From CAVPGP01 sp963704025 (GTDB lineage: Bacteria > Actinomycetota > Thermoleophilia > Gaiellales > Gaiellaceae): a stretch of 64,000 bases of DNA. Location: NCBI GenBank assembly GCA_963704025.1, contig CAVPGP010000003.1, forward strand, positions 186,001-250,000, in the 5' to 3' direction. Positions 14,069 to 25,803 of this stretch are shown in pieces. The notes beneath the pieces were generated by a model. The model worked only from the letters and a program-made list of their open reading frames with translations, was not told the DNA's origin and did not search any database. The translations under genes and the position numbers were made by a program. The first letter of the stretch is position 1; each line of letters opens with the position of its first letter.

Positions 14069-15610
14069 ATGGAGCTGCGCATCCTGGGTCCGTTCGAGGT
14101 CGTCGAAGGAGGTCACCCTGTGGATCTCGGCGGCGGGCGGCAGCGTGCGCTTCTGGCCTTCCTCGCCCTGCATGCGGGCGAGGTGCTCTCGAAGGATCGG
14201 ATCGTGGACGAGCTCTGGTCGGGGAAGCCGCCGGAGACGGCGCAGAAGATCGTCCAGGTCTACGTGTCCGGGCTCCGGAAGGCGCTCGGCGAGCAGGCGA
14301 TCGCGACGCTCGCCGGGGGCTATGCCCTGCGCCTTCCGCCCGGGTCGCTCGACCTCGAACGCTTCGAGGGAATGCTGGAGGAGGCCCGCCGTGCCGAGCC
14401 CGCCGTCGCCGCGACGCGGTTCCGCGAGGCACTCGACCTCTGGCGCGGGGCGCCGCTCTCGGACTTCGCCTACGACTCCTTCGCGCAGGGCGAGATCGGA
14501 CGGCTCGAGGAGGTGCGGCTGGCGGCGCTCGAGGACTGGGCCGAGGCGGAGCTCGCCGCCGCCGGCGGCGAGGGGCTGGTGCCGGAGCTGGAGGCGCTCG
14601 TCCGGGCGCATCCGCTGCGGGAGCGGCTGCGTGCACAGCTGATGCTGGCGCTCTACCGCACCGGCAGGCAGGCGGACGCGCTCGAGGCGTACCGCGAGGG
14701 CCGGCGCCTGCTCGACGAGGAGCTGGGACTGGAGCCCGGTGAGGCGCTGCAACGGCTCGAGGGCGCCATTCTCCGGCACGACAGCTCGCTCGAGCCGGCG
14801 GCCGCCCAGGCCCCGAGGCCGGACCGGTCGATCCTGCTCGCGCCCTCCGGAGACCTCGAGCCGCTGCTCGCTTTCGGCGAGCCGCTCGCGCGCGGCGAGC
14901 CGCCGCGGGAGCTGATCGTCGCGTGCCTGACCGACGCGGGGCAGCTGACCGTCGAGACCGCCCGGCTCCGCGACCTGCGCGAGGTGCTGGCGCGCCGCGG
15001 CGTCGCCCTCCGCGGCGCGGCGTTCACGTCGATGGAGCCCTCCGCCGATCTCGTGCGCCTGGCGACCGAGCAGGACGTCGACCTGCTCGTGCTCGACGTC
15101 GGAGCTGATCCGGTCGCCGAGGCTGCGGACGTCCTGGCCGGCGCACCCTGCGACGTCGGCCTCCTGCGCGGCGCCCCCGGGCAGGGCCCCGTGCTCGTTC
15201 CCTTCGGCGCCTCCGAGCACGACTGGGCCGCGCTCGAGCTCGGCGCCTGGTTCGCGCGGGCGACCGGTACCGAGCTCCGTCTGCTCGGTGCGGTCGGCGA
15301 CGGCCGCGACGCGAGCCGGCTGCTCGCCGACGCCTCGCTCCTGCTCCAGCGGACCGCCGGAATCGTCGCTGAGCCGCTGCTCGCGAGCCCGGGGCGCGAG
15401 AGCGTCGTGGAGCTGGCGGACGGCGCCGGCCTGCTCGTCGTGGGGCTCTCCGAACGCTGGCGGCGCGAAGGGCTCGGGCCTGTGCGCGCCGAGCTCGCCG
15501 CGCGGCCGCCGGCACCAACCGTCTTCGTCCGCCGCGGGCTCCGCCCGGGTGGGCTCGCTCCGAGCGCCAGCCTGACGAGGTTCACGTGGTCGCTCGGGGG
15601 CGCTCGGTGA
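14069..15610 (+). CDS. SARP-family transcriptional regulator (BTAD) with UspA-like C-terminal domains
   Basis: The 513-aa regulator starts with an OmpR-type winged helix (residues 1-95, MELRILGPFEVVEGG to VQVYVSGLRKALGEQ), followed by the bacterial transcriptional activation domain (about 96-245, with LEEVRLAALEDWAEAELA and ALEAYREGRRLLDEELGLEP). The rest (about 255-500) resembles paired universal-stress-type nucleotide-binding domains (ILLAPSGD and GPVLVPFGASEHDWAALELG), an unusual effector for a SARP. SARPs bind direct heptamers one turn apart, and such arrays precede the four neighbouring (-) genes. The stop overlaps the kinase gene (GTGA at 15607-15610). Confidence 0.85.
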   Translation: MELRILGPFEVVEGGHPVDLGGGRQRALLAFLALHAGEVLSKDRIVDELWSGKPPETAQKIVQVYVSGLRKALGEQAIATLAGGYALRLPPGSLDLERFEGMLEEARRAEPAVAATRFREALDLWRGAPLSDFAYDSFAQGEIGRLEEVRLAALEDWAEAELAAAGGEGLVPELEALVRAHPLRERLRAQLMLALYRTGRQADALEAYREGRRLLDEELGLEPGEALQRLEGAILRHDSSLEPAAAQAPRPDRSILLAPSGDLEPLLAFGEPLARGEPPRELIVACLTDAGQLTVETARLRDLREVLARRGVALRGAAFTSMEPSADLVRLATEQDVDLLVLDVGADPVAEAADVLAGAPCDVGLLRGAPGQGPVLVPFGASEHDWAALELGAWFARATGTELRLLGAVGDGRDASRLLADASLLLQRTAGIVAEPLLASPGRESVVELADGAGLLVVGLSERWRREGLGPVRAELAARPPAPTVFVRRGLRPGGLAPSASLTRFTWSLGGAR

Positions 15611-18231
15611 CGACGCCGATCCGGACGGTCGAACGCGACGGGGTCGTGATCGCCTACCAGGTGACGGGCCGGGGCATGCTCGACCTGCTCGTCGTGCACG
15701 ACTTCGCGGGCCACCTCGAGCTCGACTGGGAGCTCCCCGGCGCGGCGCGCCTCTTCGAGCGGCTGGGCGCCTTCGCCCGGGTGATCCGCTTCGACAAGCG
15801 GGGCACGGGCCTCTCGTCGCGCGACACGGTGGTCGCCGGACCGGAGACGGACGCCGGCGACGCCCTCGCGGTGCTCGACGCCGTCGGTGCGTCGACCGCG
15901 GCGGTCTTCGCGTGGGGAGACGGCGTGGCCTCCGCGCTCGTGCTCGCCGCGCGGCATCCGGAACGGATCGCATCCCTGGCCGTCTTCGGCGGCTGGGCGC
16001 GGCCCCCACTCTCGCTCGGCGAGGCGATGGCGGCGGCGGAGCGCGCACAGGAGTCCTGGGGGGAGACCCTGCCGCCGGGCTTCGCGCCGGGCGCGGACGA
16101 GGCCCTCCGCCGCTGGTGGACGGTCCGTGCCCGAGCGTCGGCGAGCCCGGCGACGGCGAGCGCGCTCGTGCTCACGCAGGCGCAGGCCGACCTCCGCAGC
16201 GAAGCGGAGCGCGTCGCCGCGCCGACGCTTGTGCTGCACCGCGCCGGCGACACCGCCGTCCCGCCGGCGGCAGGGCGCGCGCTCGCGGAGCTGATCCCCG
16301 CCGCGCGGTACAGCGAGCTCTCCGGCGCGGCCCATCTTCCGTATCTCCAGCCGGACGAGGTGGCGGACGAGCTCGAGGTCTTCTTCACGGGCGGCCGCCC
16401 CGAGCGTGACCCGGGACTGGCCGGCTACGACGTCCAGGAGGAGCTCGGGCGCGGCGGGATGGGGACCGTGTACCTCGCGCGCGACGCGCGGCTCGGCCGC
16501 AACGTGGCGCTGAAGCTGCTGCCGGCGGAGCTCGCCGGCGACGCCGGCTACCGCGAGCGCTTTCTCCGCGAGCAGCGCATCGCCGCCTCGATCGAACATC
16601 CGAACATCGTCCCGATCTACGACGCCGGCGACGCCGACGGGCGGCTCTATCTCGTGATGCGCTACGTCGAGGGCACGGATCTGAAACGGCTCGTCGAGGA
16701 CGGGCCGCTCGATCCGGTCCGCGCCGTCCGGATCGTCGAGCAGGTCGCCGAGGCGCTCGACGCGGCCCACGCGAGCGGGCTCGTCCACCGCGACGTCAAG
16801 CCCGCCAACGTGCTGCTGGACGCCGCCTCGCATGCGTATCTCTGCGACTTCGGGCTGACGAAGGAGGCGGCGTCCGGGCCGGGAGTGACCGCGAGCGGCC
16901 AGCTCGTCGGCACGCTCGACTATCTGGCTCCGGAGCAGATCCGCGGTGACGAGGTCGACCGGCGCGCCGACGTCTACGCGCTCGGCTGCGTCCTCTACGA
17001 GCTGCTGACAGGTCGGCCGCCGTTTGGCGGGCGGAGCGAGGCGCAGACCCTCTGGGGGCACATGCAGGAGGAGGCGCCGCCGCCGTCGAGCCTTCGCCCC
17101 GGCCTCCCCACCGAGCTGGACGCGGTCGTGCTGCGGTCGCTGGCGAAGGAGCCAGACGCCCGGTACGCGACCGCGGGCGGGCTGGCCGGAGCCGCGCGGT
17201 CCGCGCTGGGGCTCGAGGCGCCCGCGGTCGTCCGCCGCCGGAGGCGCTGGGCGAGTGCCGCGCTCCTGGCGGGCGTCGTGGCGCTCCTGATCGCGGCGGT
17301 CGCGGTCGCGTACCAGCTCCTCCGCGGCTCGAGCCCGGTCGGCGCCGGCCCGGCCTCGGTGGCGGTGATCGACCCGGCGTCGAGCCGGCTCGTCGGCGAC
17401 ATCCGGGTTGGCGAAGAGCCGACGGGGGCAGCCTGGGACAGCGGAACCCTCTGGGTGACAAGCGCCGTGGATGGCACGCTCACGCGGGTCGACGGCCGTC
17501 GCCGCGAGGCGGTGCGGACGATCGGCGTCGGCACCGACGCGGATGCGGTGGCCGTCGCCGGGGACGAGGTCTGGGTCGCCGGAAAGGCCGACGCGACGCT
17601 GGTCGGCGTCGACCGGACGACGAACCTCGTGCAGAAGCACCTCCCGCTGGCAGGCCCGGGCGATCCCGGCCTGCAGGCGTATGAGCTCGCCGCCGGCTTC
17701 GGCAGCCTGTGGGCCGCCGGCGGTCCGATGCTCGTTCGCGTGGACCCGGTCCGTTCGACCGTCGTCGGCGAGACGCCGTTCGACGACGTGACGCGTGTCG
17801 CAGTCGACGGGAAGAGCGTTTGGGCGACCGACTTCACCGGTCTCCACAAGCTCGAGCCGGCACCCGCCCGAAAGGTCGGCTGGACCGGCTTCGAGCTGCC
17901 GATCTTCGCCCTGGCGGCCCGTTCGGGGACCGTCTGGGTTGCAGGTGTGGCCGCCGGACGCCAGGTCGTCTGGAAGATCGACGCCCAGACGCTCGCCCGC
18001 GTGGGGACTGTGCGGGTCTCCGACGCGATCGGCGGTACGGACGCCATCGTGACGTCGCTCGCGGCCGGCCCGAAAGCGCTCTGGATCGGCGCCGACGACG
18101 GGTCGGTCGTGCACGCCGACCCGGTGACATGCGGTGTCGTCGCCCTGTTGCATCTCTCGGGGCGCCCCTCGGCAATTGCCCTCGGCGGCGGGCACGTCTG
18201 GGTGACGCTGCAGGAGCTCAGCGACGCATAA
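15607..18231 (+). CDS. Transmembrane Ser/Thr kinase with N-terminal pseudo-hydrolase and C-terminal beta-propeller
   Basis: The 874-aa receptor kinase has three parts. Residues 1-260 are an alpha/beta-hydrolase fold, but the nucleophile elbow reads FAWGDGVAS, with Gly where the Ser of GxSxG belongs, so it is probably a ligand-sensing pseudoenzyme. Residues 270-535 are a PknB-type kinase with GRGGMGTVY, VALKLL, HRDVKPANVLL, CDFGLTKE and APEQIRG, so all catalytic motifs are intact. After a basic stretch and one membrane helix (about 545-570), repeated units such as GTLWVTSAVDGTLTRVD form a YVTN/NHL-like extracellular propeller. It is translationally coupled to the SARP gene and likely phosphorylates it or a partner; that link is inference. 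Confidence 0.85.
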   Translation: MTTPIRTVERDGVVIAYQVTGRGMLDLLVVHDFAGHLELDWELPGAARLFERLGAFARVIRFDKRGTGLSSRDTVVAGPETDAGDALAVLDAVGASTAAVFAWGDGVASALVLAARHPERIASLAVFGGWARPPLSLGEAMAAAERAQESWGETLPPGFAPGADEALRRWWTVRARASASPATASALVLTQAQADLRSEAERVAAPTLVLHRAGDTAVPPAAGRALAELIPAARYSELSGAAHLPYLQPDEVADELEVFFTGGRPERDPGLAGYDVQEELGRGGMGTVYLARDARLGRNVALKLLPAELAGDAGYRERFLREQRIAASIEHPNIVPIYDAGDADGRLYLVMRYVEGTDLKRLVEDGPLDPVRAVRIVEQVAEALDAAHASGLVHRDVKPANVLLDAASHAYLCDFGLTKEAASGPGVTASGQLVGTLDYLAPEQIRGDEVDRRADVYALGCVLYELLTGRPPFGGRSEAQTLWGHMQEEAPPPSSLRPGLPTELDAVVLRSLAKEPDARYATAGGLAGAARSALGLEAPAVVRRRRRWASAALLAGVVALLIAAVAVAYQLLRGSSPVGAGPASVAVIDPASSRLVGDIRVGEEPTGAAWDSGTLWVTSAVDGTLTRVDGRRREAVRTIGVGTDADAVAVAGDEVWVAGKADATLVGVDRTTNLVQKHLPLAGPGDPGLQAYELAAGFGSLWAAGGPMLVRVDPVRSTVVGETPFDDVTRVAVDGKSVWATDFTGLHKLEPAPARKVGWTGFELPIFALAARSGTVWVAGVAAGRQVVWKIDAQTLARVGTVRVSDAIGGTDAIVTSLAAGPKALWIGADDGSVVHADPVTCGVVALLHLSGRPSAIALGGGHVWVTLQELSDA

Positions 18232-18256
18232 GGGCGGCTGCGTCGGGCGTCCCGGG

Positions 18257-18262
18257 TAGCGT
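18257..18262 (+). promoter_or_regulatory. Leaderless -10 box of treZ
   Basis: TAGCGT ends 7 nt before ATG 18270 and no Shine-Dalgarno is present. The spacing fits transcription starting at the A of the ATG, as for other genes in this window. Confidence 0.5.
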
Positions 18263-18269
18263 GCCGCGG

Positions 18270-19738
18270 ATGCGGCGGTTGGGGGCAGTTCCGTGCGGGT
18301 CCGGGGCCGTCGAGTTTCGCGTCTGGGCGCCGGACCACACCGGGGTCGCCGTGCGCGTCGGCGGCGACGAGCACGCGCTCGAGTGCGGTAGCGACGGCAC
18401 GTGGGAGGGCCGGCTCGCCGCGGGCGTCGGCGACGACTACGTCTACGTGCTGGACGGCGGCCGCGAGCTGCCGGACCCCTGCTCCTGCTTCCAGCCCGAG
18501 GGCATTCACGGCCCGTCCAGGGTCGTCGCGATCCCGGAGGTCCGGCCCGGCCCACGCCTCCCTCTCGACGAGCTCGTGCTCTATGAGCTGCACGTCGGCA
18601 CCTTTACGGACGAGGGAACCTTCGACGCTGCGATCCCGCACCTCGGGGGCCTGCGCGAGCTCGGCGTGACGGCGGTGGAGCTGATGCCCGTCGGCACCTT
18701 CCCCGGGAACCGCAACTGGGGCTACGACGGCGTCTACGCCTCGGCGCCGCATCCGGTGTACGGCGGTCCCGCCGGACTGGCGCGGCTCGTCGACGGCGCC
18801 CACGCGGCCGGGCTCGGCGTGATCATGGACGTCGTCTACAACCACATCGGCCCGGGAAGCGACGCGATCCGCGCCTTCGGCACCTACTTCACCGACCGCC
18901 ACGAGACGTTCTGGGGCCACGCCCTCGACTACTCGCAGCGTGGCGTCCGCGAGTGGGCGATCCAGAACGCGGAGCTGTGGACGCGGGACTATCGCGTCGA
19001 CGGGCTGCGGCTCGACGCGGTCCACGCGGTTTTCGACGACTCGCCGACACACGTGCTCGCGGAGCTCCGCGACCGGGTCGACGGCCTCGTGATCTCGGAG
19101 ATGGGCACCGACGATTTCCGCCCGCTCGAGGAGTGGGGCCACGACGCGATGTGGCTCGACTCCCTCCACCACGAGCTGCACGTCCTGCTGACGGGCGAGC
19201 GGGACGGCTACTACGAGCGCTTCGGGTCGCTCGACGGCCTGCTTCGCGAGCTGGGGCGCGAGCGGCCTGAGCGGCTGGTGGTGTGCGCGCAGAACCACGA
19301 CCAGATCGGCAACCGCGCCCGCGGCGACCGGCTCCCGCCCGACCTGCACCGCATCGCTCTCGCCGTCGTCCTCTTCGCGACGACGACGCCGCTCCTCTTC
19401 ATGGGCGAGGAGTACGACGAGCAGCGGCCCTTCCTCTTCTTCACGGACCATGTCGACCCGCTGGTCGCCGACGCCACGCGCGAGGGCCGCAGGCGCGAGT
19501 TCGCCCGGTTCGCGGCCTTCTCCGGCGAGGACGTTCCGGACCCGCAGGATCTCCGGACCTTCGAGTGCTCGAAGCTCCGCCGGCGCGAGCCGAACCCGTT
19601 CTACTGCGAGCTGCTCCACCTCCGGCGCGAGCTCCCGCGCGAGCTTCGGGTGCACGCGGACGGAAAAACCGTCACGCTTCGCCGGGGCGGCGCCACGCTT
19701 GTCGCCGACTTCGACCGCAAGACGGTGGAGCTGACACG

Positions 19739-19742
<4 letters not shown>
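18270..19742 (+). CDS. treZ: Malto-oligosyltrehalose trehalohydrolase
   Basis: TreZ (GH13_10) cleaves trehalose from the end made by TreY. The N-terminal CBM48 is short (AVEFRVWAPDHTGVAVRVGG), then the barrel carries YELHVGTFT, MDVVYNHIGPG, the nucleophile Asp in GLRLDAVHAV, the acid/base Glu in VISEMGTDD and the third Asp in AQNHDQIGNR. The length of 490 aa is 70-100 shorter than common TreZ, mostly at the C-terminal beta domain and the N-terminus. Start ATG 18270 is supported by the leaderless -10. It overlaps treX (ATGA). Confidence 0.92.
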
Positions 19743-21851
<2,109 letters not shown>

Positions 21852-21862
<11 letters not shown>

Positions 21863-23768
21863 AGCGACGTACCGACTTCAGCTGACGCCCGAGTTCGGCT
21901 TCGCCGCAGCCCGGGAGCTCGTTCCCTACCTGCGGGAGCTCGGCGTCTCGCACCTCTACCTCTCGCCCTCGCTCAAGGCCCGCGAGGGATCCACGCACGG
22001 CTACGACGTTGTCGACCCGCGTGCGGTCTCCGAGGTGCTGGGCGGCGAGGTGGAGCTTCGCAGGCTGGCCGGCGCCGGTCTCGGGATCCTGCTGGACATC
22101 GTCCCGAACCACATGGCTGCCGTCGACGAGAACCCGTTCTGGCGGGACGAGGCGCTGCGCGCACGCTACTTCGACGTCGACCTGCGCACCGGTTTCCACC
22201 GGCGGTTCTTCGACGTCGACGAGCTCGGGGGCGTCAGGCAGGAGGACGAGGAGGTCTTCCGGGCGACCCACGCCAAGGTGATCGAGCTCGTGCGCGACGG
22301 CGTGGTCGACGGCGTCCGCGTGGATCACCCGGACGGGCTCGCGAACCCGGCCGACTACTTCGAGCGCCTCGCCGCGGCCGGGGTCGAGCACGTCTGGGCG
22401 GAGAAGATCCTCGCGCCGGGCGAGGAGCTCCGCGACTGGCCGGTGGACGGGACGACCGGCTACGAGTTCCTGAACGAGGTGATGGCGCTCTTCGTCGAGC
22501 GCTCCGCCGAGGCGGCGTTCACGGAGCTCTACGAGGGCTTCACCGGCGACACGCGCCGCTACGAGGACATCGCCGCGCTCTCCAAGCTGGAGGCGGCGGT
22601 GACGACCTTCGAGCCGGAGCTCCGACGGCTGTACGCCGAGCTCGAGGTCGAGAACCTGCAGCTCGCGCTGGCGTCGTTCCACGTCTACCGCACGTACGTC
22701 GAGCCGTGGGACGGCGTCGTCGACGAGCTCGACCGCCGGGAGGTCGCGGGCGCTGCCCTGCCGCAGTCGCTGCAGCGGATCCTGCTGCTCGAGGAGCCCG
22801 GCCACGAGGAGTTCGTGACGCGCTTCCAGCAGACGACCGGGCCGGTGATGGCGAAGGGAGTCGAGGACACGGCCTTCTACCGCTACGTTCGCCTCGCCGC
22901 GCTGAACGAGGTCGGCGGCGACCCCGCCCGGTTCGGGCTCTCGGTGGCGGAGTTCCACGATGCGAACCTGAAGCGGCAGGCGCGGTTTCCACTGCAGCTG
23001 CTGACGACGTTCACGCACGACACCAAGCGCTCCCCCGACGTGCGCTCCCGGCTCGTCGCACTGACCTGGGTTCCGCACGAATGGGCCGCGAAGGTGCGCG
23101 AGTGGCACGAGCTGACCGGCGGCCTCCCCGATGGCCACGAGGAGTACCTCGTCTACCAGACCCTCGTCGGCGCGTGGCCGATCGAGCCGGTACGGCTGGA
23201 CGCCTATCTCGAGAAGGCGCTGCGGGAGGCCAAGGTGAACTCGACCTGGCTGGCGCCGGACCTCGAGCACGAGGCCTCGGTGCAGCGGTTCGCACGTGAC
23301 CTCTCGCCCCGGCTCGACGGCGATCCGCTCGTCGAGCGCGTGCGCGCGCTCGGGGAGCACGTCTCGCTCGCGCAGCTCGTCCTCAAGCTGACCGCTCCGG
23401 GAGTGCCTGATCTGTACCAGGGCGACGAGCTGGAGGCGCTCGCGCTCGTCGACCCGGACAACAGGCGCCCCGTCGACTGGGAGCTGCGACGCGGGCTGCT
23501 CGAGCGTCTGCGGCGCGGGGGCGAGGTGCCGCCCCGGGCGCGGAAGCTCTGGGCCACGTGGCGGGTGCTTCGGCTGCGCGCCGAGCGGCCGCAGGCGTTC
23601 CTCGGCTCGTACGAGCCGCTCGAGGCGGGAACCGACGCCGTGGCGTTCGTGCGCGGGGGCGAGGTCGCCGTCGCGGTCGCCCTGCGGCCGCGCGCGGTGC
23701 TGCCGGAGCTCCCCGGCGAGAACGTCCTCGACGCCGGCCTCGGCCTTCACGTGTCGAGGCTGCCGTAG
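21852..23768 (+). CDS. treY: Malto-oligosyltrehalose synthase
   Basis: TreY (GH13_26) converts the reducing end of maltooligosaccharides to a trehalosyl unit. Diagnostic features: TYRLQLTPEFGFAAARELVP at the start, LYLSPSLKAREGSTHGYDVV, LLDIVPNHMAAVDENPFW, the nucleophile Asp in GVRVDHPDGLANP, the Glu in VWAEKILAPGE and the Asp in TFTHDTKRSPDVRSR. The length of 638 aa is at the short end of the family (700-800). Start GTG 21852. The TAG stop forms the first three bases of the next gene's -10 box. Confidence 0.94.
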
Positions 23769-23771
23769 GCT
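23766..23771 (+). promoter_or_regulatory. Leaderless -10 box reusing the treY stop codon
   Basis: TAGGCT at 23766-23771 lies 7 nt before GTG 23779. Its first three bases are the treY stop codon, so one triplet serves two functions. Confidence 0.5.
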
Positions 23772-23778
23772 TCGGGCG

Positions 23779-24432
23779 GTGTCGATCTTCGAGGCGATCG
23801 AGCAGGGCGACGCGGAGCTCGCCAGAGAGCTCGTCGCGGACGATCCGGTGCAGGCGGTCGCACGCGATTCGAGCGGCGTCTCGGCGCTGATGCTGGCGCG
23901 CTACCGGTCGCAGCTCGAGATCGTGCGGGCGCTGCTCGACGCGGCGCCCGAGGTGGACGTCTTCGAGGCGTCCGCGCTCGGCCTCGTCGAGCGCCTCGAA
24001 GGGCTGCTCGCCGAGGATCCAGGCAGGGCCAAGGCCCGCTCGGCCGACGACGCGACCGCGCTCCACTTCGCCGCCTTCTTCGGCCAGTCCGAGGCCGCTC
24101 GGCTGCTCGTCGAGGCGGGCGCCGACGTCCATGCCGTCTCACCGACCTTCGGCGATGTGACGCCGCTGCACAGCGCCGCCGCGGCCGACTCGCTGGAGAT
24201 CGTGAAGCTGCTGGTGGAGCACGGCGCCGACGTGAACGTCCGCCAGCAAGGAGGCTTCACCGCGCTTCACGCCGCAGCGCAGAACGGCGACGACGCCATG
24301 CGCGAGTACCTGCTCGAGCACGGCGCCGACCCGGACGCCGCGACGGACGACGGCCGCACCGCTGCGGACTTCACCGCCGGGCGCGGCAGCCGGACCATTC
24401 TCACCCGATCGGGCGAGGCAGCCGTCCGGTGA
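23779..24432 (+). CDS. Ankyrin repeat protein
   Basis: The 217-aa protein is built almost entirely of about six ankyrin repeats. Clear units include DATALHFAAFFGQSEAARLL, DVTPLHSAAAADSLEIVKLL and GFTALHAAAQNGDDAMREYL, each followed by VEAGAD/VEHGAD/LEHGAD-type turns. No signal peptide or membrane helix is present, so it is probably a cytoplasmic protein-binding scaffold. Start GTG 23779 is set by the leaderless -10 box. No obvious functional partner lies nearby. Confidence 0.85.
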   Translation: MSIFEAIEQGDAELARELVADDPVQAVARDSSGVSALMLARYRSQLEIVRALLDAAPEVDVFEASALGLVERLEGLLAEDPGRAKARSADDATALHFAAFFGQSEAARLLVEAGADVHAVSPTFGDVTPLHSAAAADSLEIVKLLVEHGADVNVRQQGGFTALHAAAQNGDDAMREYLLEHGADPDAATDDGRTAADFTAGRGSRTILTRSGEAAVR

Positions 24433-24450
24433 TCTCGCGAGACTTCGTAG

Positions 24451-25794
24451 ATCGCCGCCGCCGCCACGTATCGTGGCCCGTTCGGGCCTGCCCAGGCGGA
24501 GCGCCTGCTCTGGCGCGCCGGCTTCGGCCCGCGCCCGGGTGAGGCTCGGACGCTTGCAAAGCTCGGGCTCGACGGCGCCGTCCGCTCGCTGACGCGCCCG
24601 GAACGCGAGCGCATGGCCGGTTCGGCGCCGAAGGACTCCAAGGGGCGCTCGCTCGCGCCCGGGGACGCCTGGGGTCACGACCACCTGTGGTGGCTCGACC
24701 GCATGGCGCGCACCAGCCGGCCGCTCGTCGAGCGCATGACGCTCGTCTGGCACGACTGGTTCGCCACCTCGCTCGACGGCGTCGGCTCGCAGAAGCTGAT
24801 GCTCCGCCAGAACGCGCTCTTCCGCCGGCACTCGCTCGGCGACTTCCGGCAGCTGCTGCTGGACGTCACCGCGGACCCCGCGATGCTCCTCTGGCTGAAC
24901 GGGGCCGAGAACAGCCGGCGCTCGCCGAACGAGAACTATGCACGCGAGCTGATGGAGCTCTTCACGCTCGGCGCGAAGCGCGGCTACAACGAGCAGGACG
25001 TCCGCGAGCAGGCGCGGGCGCTCACCGGCTTCCGCTACGAGTGGAAGCGCGGCGTCGGCGCCACGAACTTCCGCTACGACCGCTCACGGCACGACCCCGG
25101 CTTCAAGCAGATCTTCCGCAAGAAGGGCACCTACGACTGGAAGGACGCCTGCCACCTCTGCCTCCAGAACCCGTCGCATCCCGCGTTCTTCGTGCGCAAG
25201 CTCTGGAGCTACTTCGTGGCCGTGCCGCCCGACGGCGCGACGGCGCGCGCGCTCGAGCAGCAGTACCGGCAGACGTGGCAGGTCCGTCCGCTGCTCGAGA
25301 CGATCTTGCGCCATCCGGCCCTCTACGAGGGGCCGAGGATGGCCAAGCCGCCGGTCGTGGTCACAGCCGGGATGCTGCGCGCGCTGCGCAAGGGGGTCGA
25401 CACCGACTCCTGGGTCTGGCTGAACGACACGGCCGGGCAGCGGCTCTTCGTGCCGCCCAACGTCGCCGGGTGGGACGACGCCCGCTGGCTCGACACGGCG
25501 ACGTTCCTCGCCCGCTGGCGCACCGCCGGCCAGGCGCTCAACCCGTACCGGATCGACAGCGGCAAGCCGCCGAAGGGCCTCCCGACGACCGCCGAAGGCC
25601 AGGTGAAGGCGGCGCTCAAGTTCTGGGGCGATCCGCTGCTCACCGAGAAGACCCATTCGCTGCTGCTCGCGTATGCGCGGCGCTCGCTCGCCGAGGCCGC
25701 GAAGCAGAGCTGGAAGCAGAAGTCCTACCCGGCGCTGCTCCAGAACGCGCTGCGGCACCTCGTCGTCATGTCCCCCGACTACCAGACCGCCTGA
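24451..25794 (+). CDS. DUF1800 domain protein, start codon unclear
   Basis: DUF1800 proteins are secreted or envelope proteins of unknown activity, usually encoded with a DUF1501 partner as here. The family N-terminus is plainly encoded upstream of the first ATG (24613): AERLLWRAGFGPRPGEA, then LAKLGLDGAVRSLTRP. The frame is open back to 24451 with no ATG, GTG or TTG; the first codon after the upstream TAG is ATC. Later motifs include MTLVWHDWFATS, LMELFTLGAKRGYNEQDVRE, ALTGFRY and PPNVAGWDDARWLDTATF. A non-canonical start or a mutated or misread start codon is likely. The stop is 9 nt before the DUF1501 gene, with GAGGAGG between. Confidence 0.8.
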   Translation: MAAAATYRGPFGPAQAERLLWRAGFGPRPGEARTLAKLGLDGAVRSLTRPERERMAGSAPKDSKGRSLAPGDAWGHDHLWWLDRMARTSRPLVERMTLVWHDWFATSLDGVGSQKLMLRQNALFRRHSLGDFRQLLLDVTADPAMLLWLNGAENSRRSPNENYARELMELFTLGAKRGYNEQDVREQARALTGFRYEWKRGVGATNFRYDRSRHDPGFKQIFRKKGTYDWKDACHLCLQNPSHPAFFVRKLWSYFVAVPPDGATARALEQQYRQTWQVRPLLETILRHPALYEGPRMAKPPVVVTAGMLRALRKGVDTDSWVWLNDTAGQRLFVPPNVAGWDDARWLDTATFLARWRTAGQALNPYRIDSGKPPKGLPTTAEGQVKAALKFWGDPLLTEKTHSLLLAYARRSLAEAAKQSWKQKSYPALLQNALRHLVVMSPDYQTA

Positions 25795-25803
25795 GGAGGC
25801 TCG

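Noticed and set aside
14653..18555. 1300-codon open frame on the minus strand opposite the SARP and kinase genes
   Set aside because: It is antisense to two genes with clear domain motifs and is made of low-complexity Arg/Pro/Ala sequence, as expected from GC-rich third positions.
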